Shown here piece after piece: positions 1-7,219 of a stretch of 20,629 nucleotides of DNA. The DNA lies in NCBI GenBank assembly GCA_003219945.1, contig QHQV01000243.1, forward strand, positions 1-20,629, read 5' to 3'. Under the pieces are notes generated by a model that saw only the letters and a list, made by a program, of their open reading frames with translations, was not told where the DNA came from and searched no databases. Numbering within the stretch: the first letter of the stretch is position 1; each line of letters begins with the position of its first letter. The position numbers and the translations under genes were made by a program. The DNA is from Verrucomicrobiota bacterium (GTDB lineage Bacteria; Verrucomicrobiota; Verrucomicrobiia; Chthoniobacterales; UBA10450).

Positions 1-351
1 ACTGATGTGGTGCTCCATGCCCTCGACATCATGATGGATAACCCGGTCGTCTACACCGAGCAGTCTGAGAAACTCAGTAAGTAGCTTGTGTCGTTGGGCG
101 ATTCTGCGGGCCAGTTTTTTACCTGCGGCGGTTAAAATAAGCCCACGGTACTTCTCATATTTGAGAAGTCCCTCGGCATCGAGGCGTTGAACCATGTTGG
201 TGACGCTCGCCTGCGAAATTTTTAAGGCAGCCGCGATATCGATCACTCTGGCGTATCCCTTGGAATTGATGAGTTCAAGGATACGCTCCAAGTAATCCTC
301 CGCAGCGGTGGAAGAGCTAGGCGGGGATTGAGACGCCTTTTTGTTTCGCAT
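1..351 (-). CDS. mntR: Manganese-dependent transcriptional repressor MntR (DtxR family), 3' end cut off by the window edge
   Basis: The reverse strand encodes 117 residues that run off the left edge. Residues about 15-75 form the winged helix-turn-helix (AEDYLERI, then [12 protein letters not shown] as recognition helix). The start of the dimerisation domain follows. Counting from the Met at 351, every metal ligand known from Bacillus MntR is present at a constant offset of +11: D19, E22, H88, E110, E113 and H114. An Asp at the D8-equivalent position, where DtxR has Met, favours Mn over Fe selectivity. In this family, metal-loaded protein represses Mn uptake. It is divergent from mntH, the expected target, across a gap of about 110 bases. 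An in-frame ATG at 363 (adding MFAG) is an equally possible start; neither has a clear ribosome binding site. Confidence 0.93.
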   Translation of the reverse strand, partial: MRNKKASQSPPSSSTAAEDYLERILELINSKGYARVIDIAAALKISQASVTNMVQRLDAEGLLKYEKYRGLILTAAGKKLARRIAQRHKLLTEFLRLLGVDDRVIHHDVEGMEHHIS

Positions 352-430
352 GCCAGCGAACATAAAAGCATCGCCGCAACAGTCAACTAAAGATTGTCTC
401 TTGACAGAATAATAGATGATAATAAGTAAG

Positions 431-444
431 TTAGCTTTACCTAA
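431..444. promoter_or_regulatory. Candidate MntR operator upstream of mntH
   Basis: A short dyad, TTAGcTttAcCTAA, has TTAG and CTAA arms with a further matched T/A pair inside. It lies 21 bases before the mntH start, in the divergent mntR/mntH region. Its arms resemble the TTAGG..CCTAA arms of DtxR/IdeR-type operators more than the Bacillus MntR box. A TTGACA at 401-406 is a plausible -35 hexamer, with weak AT-rich -10 candidates (for example TAAGTA at 423-428) just before the dyad, so a repressor bound here would block mntH transcription. Assignment rests on position and symmetry only. Confidence 0.4.
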
Positions 445-464
445 GGATTCTTTTAACCCCATTT

Positions 465-1868
465 ATGGCGCAGCCGGAAATAGCAGCTACAGCAAGACCT
501 CGCGCGGCCTGGCGACGGACGGGCGGTCAGGTGTCTTTGCCGGAGGTCCATCGCACCATCCTTGTGCCAGAGACGGCGTCCTTCTGGAGGAAGCTCATGG
601 CATTCTCCGGTCCAGGATTCCTGGTCGCCGTAGGGTATATGGATCCGGGCAACTGGGCGACCGATTTGGCCGGCGGCGCACGGTTCGGCTACTCGCTTCT
701 ATGTGTCATCATGATTTCCAATCTGATGGCGATACTGCTTCAGCATTTGTGCATCAAGCTCGGCGTCGCCACAGGCCGCGACCTCGCCCAGGCGTGCCGC
801 GACCATTACCCGCGACCGCTCGTCTGGTTTCTCTGGATTCTGTGCGAGATTGCTATCGCTGCTTGCGATCTGGCTGAAGTGGTTGGCTCGGCGATCGCGC
901 TGCAGTTGCTGTTCGGCATTCCGCTGGTGTGGGGCTGCCTCATCACCGCGCTAGATGTGCTCGCTGTTCTTTATCTCCAAAATAAAGGTTTTCGTTACGT
1001 TGAAGCGCTTGTCATCACGTTAATCGCGACTATCGGCACGTGTTTCGCGCTGGAGCTAATTTTTTCCAACCCGAGCATTATAGGGGTTGCTCTTGGCTTC
1101 ATCCCCGGGCCACACGTCGTCACAAATCAGGAAATGCTTTACGTCAGCATCGGCATCCTTGGGGCCACCGTGATGCCGCACAATCTGTATTTGCACTCGT
1201 CCATTGTGCAGACGCGGAAATTCGAGCAGACGCCGGAAGGGAGGCGCGAAGCTATCACGTTTGCAACCATCGATTCGAGCGCGGCGCTCATGTTCGCATT
1301 GTTTATTAATGCTGCGATCCTGATTCTTTCGGCGGCCGCTTTCCATTGGTCCGGGCATCAGGATGTAGGCGAAATTCAGGACGCGTACAAACTGCTCAGT
1401 CCATTGCTTGGTGTTGGCCTCGCCAGCATACTGTTTGCCGTCGCGTTGCTCGCGTCCGGGCAAAACTCGACTCTTACCGGCACGCTTGCCGGCCAGATAG
1501 TAATGGAAGGTTTTCTCAACATACGAATTACGCCGTGGCTGCGGCGTCTCATCACGCGGCTTATAGCGATCGTACCCGCAATCGTGGTGATCGGTGTTTT
1601 CGGAGAAGGCAAAACGACGGAATTGCTGATTGCCAGCCAGGTCTGTTTAAGCATGCAACTCGGGTTCGCGGTGTGGCCGCTAATGCGGTTTACGAGCGAA
1701 AAAGCGAAAATGGGTGACTTCGCGAACCCCGTCTGGATAAAAATTCTGGGCTGGATGACTGCCGGTATTATCATTGTGCTGAATGTGAAGCTGCTCTTGG
1801 ACACGTTTCTGCCGGACGCCGTGCTGAAAGCGCTCTACGGTTCGCTTGGGCTGCCCTCTTCCAAATGA
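465..1868 (+). CDS. mntH: NRAMP-family divalent metal (Mn2+)/proton symporter MntH
   Basis: The product is a 467-residue inner-membrane protein that imports Mn2+ (and possibly Fe2+) coupled to protons. The NRAMP signature DPGN in TM1 is at residues 60-63 and the MPHN of TM6 is at 237-240; these unwound helices carry the metal ligands. Eleven or so hydrophobic segments follow a soluble, Arg-rich N-terminal stretch of about 40 residues. Length is slightly above the usual 410-450 because of that extension. The ATG at 465 has only a distant AAGGA (443-447). The gene is divergent from mntR and followed after 55 bases by a universal stress protein, so the three form a manganese/oxidative stress module. 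Specificity for Mn is inferred from the MntR neighbour. Confidence 0.95.
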   Translation: MAQPEIAATARPRAAWRRTGGQVSLPEVHRTILVPETASFWRKLMAFSGPGFLVAVGYMDPGNWATDLAGGARFGYSLLCVIMISNLMAILLQHLCIKLGVATGRDLAQACRDHYPRPLVWFLWILCEIAIAACDLAEVVGSAIALQLLFGIPLVWGCLITALDVLAVLYLQNKGFRYVEALVITLIATIGTCFALELIFSNPSIIGVALGFIPGPHVVTNQEMLYVSIGILGATVMPHNLYLHSSIVQTRKFEQTPEGRREAITFATIDSSAALMFALFINAAILILSAAAFHWSGHQDVGEIQDAYKLLSPLLGVGLASILFAVALLASGQNSTLTGTLAGQIVMEGFLNIRITPWLRRLITRLIAIVPAIVVIGVFGEGKTTELLIASQVCLSMQLGFAVWPLMRFTSEKAKMGDFANPVWIKILGWMTAGIIIVLNVKLLLDTFLPDAVLKALYGSLGLPSSK

Positions 1869-1923
1869 TGATTCACAGCCGATCTAACTGTTAAGAATCC
1901 AACGATTTTAGGGTGGCGAAGCG

Positions 1924-2346
1924 ATGTATCACAACATATTGATCCCGCTTGAGAACAGTCCGGCTGACGCGACTATCCTTGCTCACATCAAGCCGCTGGC
2001 ACGCATGACTGGCGCAAAGCTGCTGCTTGTTCATGTGGCTGATGGGTGGGTGGCACGGAATTTCAATCAACTCCAACTTGCCGAGAGCCAGGAGATGAAG
2101 GAAGACCGGGTATATTTGGAAAAACGGCAGCGCGAACTAACTAACGAAGGCTTTTCCTGCGACGCAATGCTCGCGTTGGGCGAGCCGTCTGATGAAATCA
2201 TCAAGCTCGCCCGCGAGAAAAATGTCGATCTGATCGCCATGACTACACATGGGCACCGCTTCATTAGTGACGTTCTATATGGGGCGACTGCCGACAAGGT
2301 GCGTCATGCGGTCGATATCCCAGTACTTCTCGTGCGCGCGAAATAA
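1924..2346 (+). CDS. Universal stress protein, UspA family
   Basis: The product is a 140-residue single Usp domain, near the family's usual length. It opens with the first beta strand of the fold (MYHNILIPLENSPADA) and ends with the typical last strand (VDIPVLLVRAK). The nucleotide-binding signature G-2x-G-9x-G-(S/T) is degenerate: the region reads THGHRFISDVLYGAT, with Phe where the second Gly is expected and Ala-Thr after the third Gly. ATP binding is therefore uncertain. Usp proteins are small cytoplasmic stress-response proteins whose partners are mostly unknown. The gene follows mntH in the same direction after 55 bases, suggesting co-transcription and a role in metal or oxidative stress. 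AGGGTGG lies about 7 bases upstream of the ATG. Confidence 0.9.
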   Translation: MYHNILIPLENSPADATILAHIKPLARMTGAKLLLVHVADGWVARNFNQLQLAESQEMKEDRVYLEKRQRELTNEGFSCDAMLALGEPSDEIIKLAREKNVDLIAMTTHGHRFISDVLYGATADKVRHAVDIPVLLVRAK

Positions 2347-2427
2347 GTGCAGCGGCATTGATGGGAAACGCGTGTTCCGCTGATTCTGCGCTTGACACAA
2401 ACGCGGCCCCAACGACGTAAAACGCGC

Positions 2428-3633
2428 GTGAAAACCCTGTTCCTGACTAACGAGTATCCGCCGCACATCTATGGTGGCGCGGGCGTGCACGTTGGCTATT
2501 TGTCGCGAGAATTGGCAAAAACAATCCCCGTCGAAGTGCGTTGCTTTGGCAACCAGCGTCTTGAAGAAGGTAATCTCAAGGTCATCGGCTTCGAGTTGGA
2601 TACGAGTAATTTCACATGCCCAAAGCCGTTGCGTTCTGCGTTCGGCGCGGTGCGGCGTTGCACGGATTTCAATACCATGAACATCGACTCCGATCTCGTG
2701 CATTGTCACACGTGGTATAGCCACTTTGGCGGCATTCTGGCCAAAAAGAACTACGGTTTACCGCTCGTCATTACTGTTCATTCGCTCGAGCCGCTTCGGC
2801 CGTGGAAACGGGAACAGCTCGCAGGAGGCTACGAGTTCTCACTTTGGGTCGAGAAAACCGCGCTCGAAATGGCTGATGCGATTATCGCAGTCTCCGCTGA
2901 AACGAAGCGCGACATCGAGCGGCTGTTCAACGTCGACCCGGCGCGAGTGCACGTGATCCACAACGGAATCGATTTGAACCAATATCGTAAGGTCGATTCA
3001 ACTGGCGCCCTCAAGCGTTACGGTATCGATCCGGCCAAGCCATATCTTCTTTTTGTGGGGCGGATCACGCGCCAAAAAGGATTTCAGCATCTGGTGCGCG
3101 CAATCCAGTTCATGGATCGCGATTTCCAGATCGCGCTGTGTGCAGCCGCGCCAGACACACCACAACTGGGCGAGGAAATGCGGATTGCTGTCGAACGCGC
3201 CGAAGCGCAGCGGCCGGGAATCATCTGGATCAATGAAATGGTCGATCAACAGAGTGCGTGTGAGCTTTACTCGCACGCTGCGGTCTTCGTTTGTCCGTCG
3301 ATCTACGAACCGTTTGGAATCATTAACTTGGAAGCGATGGCCTGTGAAACTTCCGTAGTTGCCAGTGCCGTTGGCGGAATTAAGGAAGTCGTTATTGACG
3401 GCGAAACCGGTTTCCTCGTCCCGCTTGAGCAAATGAAGGAGAGTCCGTTCGAAGCGATAGATCCCGAAAAATTCGCGCGCGATCTCGCGGAGCGCGTGAA
3501 TGAGTTGATGAGAGATCGACAACTCCGGGAACGTTTTGGCAAAGCCGGGCGCAAACGAGTCGAGGAGAATTTTAGTTGGGGTGCAATCGCAGAGAAGACA
3601 AAGACGCTTTACGCGTCGTTGTTGTCATCCTGA
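2428..3633 (+). CDS. GT4 alpha-glucosyltransferase of the actinobacterial glycogen synthase type (GlgM/GlgA-like)
   Basis: The 401-residue product is a two-domain GT-B enzyme. It begins with the nucleotide-sugar synthase motif TNEYPPHIYGGAGVHV (residues 7-22). It also carries HTWYS (94-98), HSLEPLRPWKREQL (118-131), the phosphate-binding GRITRQKG (211-218) and the retaining GT4 motif E294-x7-E302 (EPFGIINLE). These strings closely match the mycobacterial GlgM family, which uses ADP-glucose and glucose-1-phosphate to make maltose-1-phosphate, and Corynebacterium-type glycogen synthase. Which acceptor is used cannot be told here. GTG 2428 is chosen because the conserved domain begins there; a TTG at 2392 would add 12 poorly conserved residues. 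The C terminus (last codons and TGA) lies inside a dispersed palindromic element. No glgE or other glycogen gene is in the window. Confidence 0.87.
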   Translation: MKTLFLTNEYPPHIYGGAGVHVGYLSRELAKTIPVEVRCFGNQRLEEGNLKVIGFELDTSNFTCPKPLRSAFGAVRRCTDFNTMNIDSDLVHCHTWYSHFGGILAKKNYGLPLVITVHSLEPLRPWKREQLAGGYEFSLWVEKTALEMADAIIAVSAETKRDIERLFNVDPARVHVIHNGIDLNQYRKVDSTGALKRYGIDPAKPYLLFVGRITRQKGFQHLVRAIQFMDRDFQIALCAAAPDTPQLGEEMRIAVERAEAQRPGIIWINEMVDQQSACELYSHAAVFVCPSIYEPFGIINLEAMACETSVVASAVGGIKEVVIDGETGFLVPLEQMKESPFEAIDPEKFARDLAERVNELMRDRQLRERFGKAGRKRVEENFSWGAIAEKTKTLYASLLSS

Positions 3634-3714
3634 ACCAAGCGAAGCTGAGTCGAAGGATTCCGCAGAACTCCGTGAAGTAATGCAACGGCATCCCTCGACT
3701 TCGCTCGGGATGAC
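3624..3714. repeat. Palindromic dispersed element (copy A), 91 bp, overlapping the 3' end of the GT4 gene
   Basis: The ends are inverted: GTCATCC at 3624-3630 matches GGATGAC at 3708-3714. The arms continue with related CGAAGC/GAGTCGAAGGAT on the left and the inverse of CGAGCGAAGTCGAGGGAT on the right. This is the widely dispersed element that is often mistranslated as HPERSEG/ASLRMT-like peptides. It supplies the last codons and the TGA (3631-3633) of the upstream glycosyltransferase and fills most of the gap to obgE. A second copy of nearly equal length lies at 12300-12393. It has no coding capacity and is likely a non-autonomous REP/MITE-like element. Confidence 0.75.
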
Positions 3715-3747
3715 ACGCGTTCGCGCTGATGGCAACTTGAACCCGTC

Positions 3748-4839
3748 ATGTTCGTCGATCGGGTAAAAGTTTTTGCGCAGGCGGGAAAAGGCGGGCGCGG
3801 GTGCGTCAGTTTTCGGCGAGAAAAATTTGTGCCGAAGGGCGGGCCAGACGGCGGCGATGGCGGGCGTGGTGGTAACGTGATCCTGCGGGCGGATCGGCAC
3901 GTCGATAATCTCGCAAACCTTTTCTACGAGCCGCTGATTAAGGCGAAGAACGGCGGGCACGGGATGGGAAAGAAAATGAGTGGTCGCGCCGGCGCGGACA
4001 AAATCGTGAAGGTTCCGGTGGGGACGGTGGTTTGGCCGGCGGAAGAAGAAAAACACGCAACGTCCACCGTCCAACCTCCAACGTCGAATTCAGAGCAATT
4101 GCCGATTGGCAATCGGCAATCGGCAATTCCAGTTACGGATCTCGCGCGTGATGGGCAGGAATTCGTATTATGTCGCGGCGGAGGAGGGGGGAAGGGAAAT
4201 GTGCATTTCAAAAGCTCGCGCAACCGCGCGCCGCGCCAATACACAGAAGGCGAAGAAGGTGAACAGGGACGTTTCCTGCTTGAGCTGCGGACCATCGCCG
4301 ACGCGGGATTGGTTGGGTACCCGAATGCTGGTAAATCAACCCTGTTACAGAAAATTTCGGCGGCGCGACCGAAGGTCGCCGCCTATCCATTTACGACGCT
4401 TCACCCGATCGTCGGCGTAATTGAATTTCCAGGTTATCGACGCGCCACGGTTGCGGATATTCCCGGTTTGATCGAAGGTGCGCACCGTGGACTCGGGTTG
4501 GGTCACGAATTTCTTCGCCACATTACACGCTGCCCCGTCTTAATTTTTATGGTGGATATCGCCGGAAGCGAGGGACGCAATCCGGCCGAAGATTTGCAGA
4601 AGCTTCGCCGCGAAATCGATCTCTACGATCCGACCTTGTCGTCGCGCGCGTGGTTCGTAGTTGCCAACAAAATGGATTTGGCCGGTGCGACAGAAAATTT
4701 AAAAGCGCTGCAAGAGAGATTCCCGAAGCTCCAGATAATTCCGACTTCGGCAGCCAAAGGAGAAGGAATCGAGGCTTTGAAGCAGGCGTTGGCAACACGA
4801 ATAACCGACCCCGAAGAGACTGCTTCGGCGGCGATTTGA
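3748..4839 (+). CDS. obgE: Obg-family GTPase (ribosome assembly, CgtA/ObgE) with a repeat-derived insertion
   Basis: The product is a 363-residue essential GTPase that acts in late 50S assembly and stress signalling. The glycine-rich Obg fold spans residues 1-180 (FVPKGGPDGGDGGRGGN at 28-43, CRGGGGGKGN at 142-151). The G domain follows with G1 GYPNAGKS (190-197), G2 PFTT (214-217), G3 DIPG (237-240), G4 NKMD (307-310) and G5 SAA (334-336). There is no C-terminal OCT domain, which is common outside Firmicutes. The oddity is residues about 101-128. The family normally has a short hairpin of about ten residues between VPVGTVV and DLARDG, but here there is a longer hydrophilic segment encoded by two heptanucleotide repeat arrays. 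The ATG at 3748 gives the canonical FVD start; no Shine-Dalgarno is visible. The downstream GT4 gene follows closely. Confidence 0.96.
   Translation: MFVDRVKVFAQAGKGGRGCVSFRREKFVPKGGPDGGDGGRGGNVILRADRHVDNLANLFYEPLIKAKNGGHGMGKKMSGRAGADKIVKVPVGTVVWPAEEEKHATSTVQPPTSNSEQLPIGNRQSAIPVTDLARDGQEFVLCRGGGGGKGNVHFKSSRNRAPRQYTEGEEGEQGRFLLELRTIADAGLVGYPNAGKSTLLQKISAARPKVAAYPFTTLHPIVGVIEFPGYRRATVADIPGLIEGAHRGLGLGHEFLRHITRCPVLIFMVDIAGSEGRNPAEDLQKLRREIDLYDPTLSSRAWFVVANKMDLAGATENLKALQERFPKLQIIPTSAAKGEGIEALKQALATRITDPEETASAAI
4058..4085 (+). repeat. Heptanucleotide tandem array inside obgE (four CAACGTC-type units)
   Basis: Four consecutive 7-base units (CAACGTC, CACCGTC, CAACCTC, CAACGTC) encode part of the extra segment of the Obg domain. 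Seven is not a multiple of three, so loss or gain of one unit would shift the reading frame of an essential gene. Confidence 0.8.
4097..4129 (+). repeat. Second heptanucleotide array with inverted repeat inside obgE
   Basis: Three tandem units GGCAATC, GGCAATC, GGCAATT occupy 4109-4129. They overlap a perfect 12-base inverted repeat: AATTGCCGATTG at 4097-4108 pairs with CAATCGGCAATT at 4117-4128, leaving an 8-base loop. A shorter perfect palindrome, CCGATTG/CAATCGG, is nested at 4102-4116. The segment is translated as part of the Obg insertion (about residues 117-128). Confidence 0.8.
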
Positions 4840-4882
4840 TGTGGACAAGGGGAGCATCCCTAGCGAAACTGGGCGCTGTGTT

Positions 4883-6109
4883 ATGGGAAGGCGGGTTGTA
4901 GCGAGTTATTGTTCCAGTTTTCTGAAGTCGGAGATGTTGCACATTTATCGGCAGGTAAAGGCGCTGCGCGGCGTGCACACTTTTGTCGTCACCAAAGAAG
5001 TCCAGAATGCTGAGCGATTTCCGTTTGACGACATCGAGGTGATTCCGAAGCGGCGCACTAACCTGCTTGTGCACGGTTGGTTGAAATTCGTCGAACGGCG
5101 GCCGCCGATTGTTTATCGCGGCGAGTATCAAACGCTGGACTCATTGTTGAGGCGCCACGGAGCTGATCTGATGCACATTTATTTCGGCCATACCGGCGTG
5201 CACCTGCTTCCGTTTATCGAACAATGGCACAAACCGTGCGTTGTATCTTTCCACGGCGCAGACGTCGCGCATAAACCAGAGATTAAAGATTATCCCGGCA
5301 AACTGCGGCGTCTTTTCAATGCCGTCCCGCTCGTGTTCGCCCGTTCTCAATCGCTCGCCGATCGACTGACTCAACTCGGGTGCCCCCAGGAAAAACTTCG
5401 CATTAATCGCACTGGAATCCCGCTGGATGAGTTTCCACTGGTGGACAGAGAATCGCCGCGAGACGGCAAATGGAAGGTCGTGCAGGCGTGCCGGCTAATC
5501 CCCAAGAAAGGCGTGGCAACGAGCTTGCGCGCTTTTGCAATTTTCAAGAAGGACTACCCTAACGCGGAATTTGTGATTGCCGGCAAAGGCCCGTTGCAGC
5601 CGGAGTTGGAAATGCTTGCCGGCGGCCTCGGCATTGCCAGAGACGTGCATTTTGTGGGCTTTCTTTCGCAACGAAAGCTGCACGAACTTTACGCCAGTGC
5701 ACATCTGTTTTTGCATCCGAGCGAAATTTCCCCCAATCAAGACCAGGAAGGTGTGCCGAACTCAGTGCTGGAAGCGATGGCAACAGGTTTGCCGGTCGTT
5801 GCCACGCGTCATGGTGGAATACCCGAAGCAGTCGATCACGGGCGCACCGGATTTCTGGTGGCGGAGGAGGATCACGTTGCTTTAGCAAACGCGATGCAAT
5901 TAATCGTCGGTTCTCCGGTGCTGTTGCAGGAAATGGGAGCGCGCGCGCACGCAAAGATAAAGGAACGGTTCGGCCAGGAAACGCAGATCGATCGCTTGGA
6001 GTCGTTTTACGAAGAAGCGATCACGATGAACGGGGTGGCTGAACACGTGGACGCTAGACCAATCGCTCGCATCGCTCCGCAGTTTGCCGAACGTTTGCCG
6101 GCGAAATAA
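4883..6109 (+). CDS. GT4 family glycosyltransferase (exopolysaccharide/lipopolysaccharide type)
   Basis: The product has 408 residues counted from the ATG at 4883. The GT-B fold has an N-terminal acceptor domain with SFHGADVAHKPE (122-133), typical of WcaL/AmsK-like colanic acid and exopolysaccharide transferases. The C-terminal donor domain has CRLIPKKG (203-210), VIAGKGP (231-237) and the retaining motif E289-x7-E297 in EGVPNSVLE, followed by the usual TGLPVVATRHGGIPE. It probably transfers a sugar from a nucleotide donor onto a lipid-linked or cell-surface glycan; donor and acceptor are not determinable. A GTG at 4841, one base after the obgE stop, would add 14 non-conserved residues. ATG 4883 is preferred because recognisable sequence starts there, although neither has a good ribosome binding site. 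The gene is closely linked to obgE, probably co-transcribed. Confidence 0.86.
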   Translation: MGRRVVASYCSSFLKSEMLHIYRQVKALRGVHTFVVTKEVQNAERFPFDDIEVIPKRRTNLLVHGWLKFVERRPPIVYRGEYQTLDSLLRRHGADLMHIYFGHTGVHLLPFIEQWHKPCVVSFHGADVAHKPEIKDYPGKLRRLFNAVPLVFARSQSLADRLTQLGCPQEKLRINRTGIPLDEFPLVDRESPRDGKWKVVQACRLIPKKGVATSLRAFAIFKKDYPNAEFVIAGKGPLQPELEMLAGGLGIARDVHFVGFLSQRKLHELYASAHLFLHPSEISPNQDQEGVPNSVLEAMATGLPVVATRHGGIPEAVDHGRTGFLVAEEDHVALANAMQLIVGSPVLLQEMGARAHAKIKERFGQETQIDRLESFYEEAITMNGVAEHVDARPIARIAPQFAERLPAK

Positions 6110-6171
6110 GTGCGCCTTTAGAATTTTGTTTGTCATCAGGGTAAAACGCGCTTTGGTATGCGCGTTCAAGT

Positions 6172-6261
6172 TGTAGCCGGGGCAGCTTTCTCGCCGTAGT
6201 TTGGGAGGTGTGGACGAAGGCGAATGATCCCGGCAGGCCGGTATCACCGATGCTGGTTACA
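6172..6261. repeat. Long imperfect palindrome (REP-like or atp leader structure) upstream of atpB
   Basis: The outer arms TGTAGCCGG (6172-6180) and CTGGTTACA (6253-6261) pair over nine positions, two of them G-U. An inner arm TCGCC (6191-6195) pairs with GGCGA (6219-6223), and a GC-rich CCGG..CCGG segment lies near 6230-6241. Its style fits the dispersed palindromic elements seen elsewhere in this window, but no second copy is present to prove it. It lies wholly in the region between the upstream glycosyltransferase and the chosen atpB start, so it would be in the 5' leader of the atp transcript. Confidence 0.4.
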
Positions 6262-6273
6262 GCTGCTTATAAA

Positions 6274-7173
6274 ATGCGCAATCGTTGTTTACTGATATCA
6301 ATCCTGGCATTGGCCTCCAGCGCAATGCTTGCGACGTCAACCTTTGCAGCCGAAGCGGGTACGACTGAGCACGAGGGCGTCTCGTTAAAACCGCAAATGC
6401 TTGTTCAGTTAGGCGGCTTTGGAATTACAAACTCGATGCTGGTGACCTGGATTGTCGCTGCCGGCATCATCGTTTTTTCACAAATCGCAACCCGGCGGGT
6501 CAAGGCGATCCCGAGCGGGATTCAAAATTTTTGGGAGTGGTTGGTTGAGGGTTTGCACAATTTCTTGGAAAACATCATCGGCCGTGATCTCGTGAAAAAG
6601 GGATTTTGGTTTTTTGCGACGGTTTTCATTTTTATTTTGTTCGTGAACTGGTTCGGACTGATTCCGGGAATCGGAACAATAGGCTGGGGTCACTACGACG
6701 GTTCGGGAAATTTCCATGTCGATCGGCCGTTACTACGCGGTGGCAACGCGGACCTGAACATGACGACCGCGATGTCGGCCATATTCTTCGTGATGTGGTT
6801 CGTCTGGGCGATTCAGGCCAACGGCGTCGGAGGATTCTTGAAAGAATTGTTTGGCCCAAAAGGTGAGACGACCGGTGTCGTGAAGATCCTGATGGCCGTC
6901 ATTTTTTTCGCCGTTGGCTGGCTCGAAGTGATCTCCATTATATTTCGACCGATCGCACTCAGTTTTCGATTGTTCGGAAATATTTATGCCGGCGAAAGCA
7001 TTCTCGAAGCGATGTCCACGATGATTCCGTGGCTGTCACCGATCCTGCCAATTCCATTCTATTTCCTCGAAGTGCTTGTGGGATTTGTGCAGGCGCTCGT
7101 TTTCATGCTGCTGACTGCGGTTTTCACAATGTTAATTGCAGAACACCAGGAGGGTCCGGAGCACGCGCATTGA
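6274..7173 (+). CDS. atpB: ATP synthase Fo subunit a
   Basis: The product has 299 residues from the ATG at 6274. It is the membrane stator half-channel that passes protons to the c ring. The essential arginine is R232 in the family signature ALSFRLFGNIYAGE (228-241). Further hydrophobic helices lie near 52-70, 112-131, 168-185, 203-225 and 255-290. Residues 1-26 (two Arg, a Leu/Ile/Ala-rich core, then ATSTFAAEA) look like a cleavable signal peptide, followed by a soluble segment; such N-terminal extensions occur in Bacteroidota and Verrucomicrobiota type a subunits. A GTG at 6208 and an ATG at 6250 are in frame, but the sequence there belongs to a palindromic element and would spoil the signal peptide. 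It is the first gene of the atp operon; no atpI precedes it. Confidence 0.93.
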   Translation: MRNRCLLISILALASSAMLATSTFAAEAGTTEHEGVSLKPQMLVQLGGFGITNSMLVTWIVAAGIIVFSQIATRRVKAIPSGIQNFWEWLVEGLHNFLENIIGRDLVKKGFWFFATVFIFILFVNWFGLIPGIGTIGWGHYDGSGNFHVDRPLLRGGNADLNMTTAMSAIFFVMWFVWAIQANGVGGFLKELFGPKGETTGVVKILMAVIFFAVGWLEVISIIFRPIALSFRLFGNIYAGESILEAMSTMIPWLSPILPIPFYFLEVLVGFVQALVFMLLTAVFTMLIAEHQEGPEHAH

Positions 7174-7219
7174 TTTTTCGACGATCTCATGACGAGGTCG
7201 CTAAACCACTAAACTAAAT

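Noticed and set aside
416..877. Open frame in another phase covering the start of mntH
   Set aside because: It overlaps the clear NRAMP coding sequence and its translation has no protein-like features.
2350..2382. Terminator after the universal stress gene (CAGCGG/CCGCTG)
   Set aside because: Only six pairs around a 21-base loop, with no T-run.
2392..2427. TTG start at 2392 for the GlgM-like gene
   Set aside because: The added residues are Arg/Thr-rich and unlike the family; the conserved fold begins at GTG 2428. The TTGACA there resembles a -35 hexamer, but no -10 lies at proper spacing.
3536..3766. Open frame of 76 codons crossing the GT4-obgE gap
   Set aside because: It overlaps the end of the glycosyltransferase and reads through repeat copy A (HPSTSLGMT-type peptide); no independent support.
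4841..4882. GTG start for the second GT4 gene directly after the obgE stop
   Set aside because: It is attractive for coupling, but the 14 added residues do not look like the family and there is no ribosome binding site; left as an alternative.
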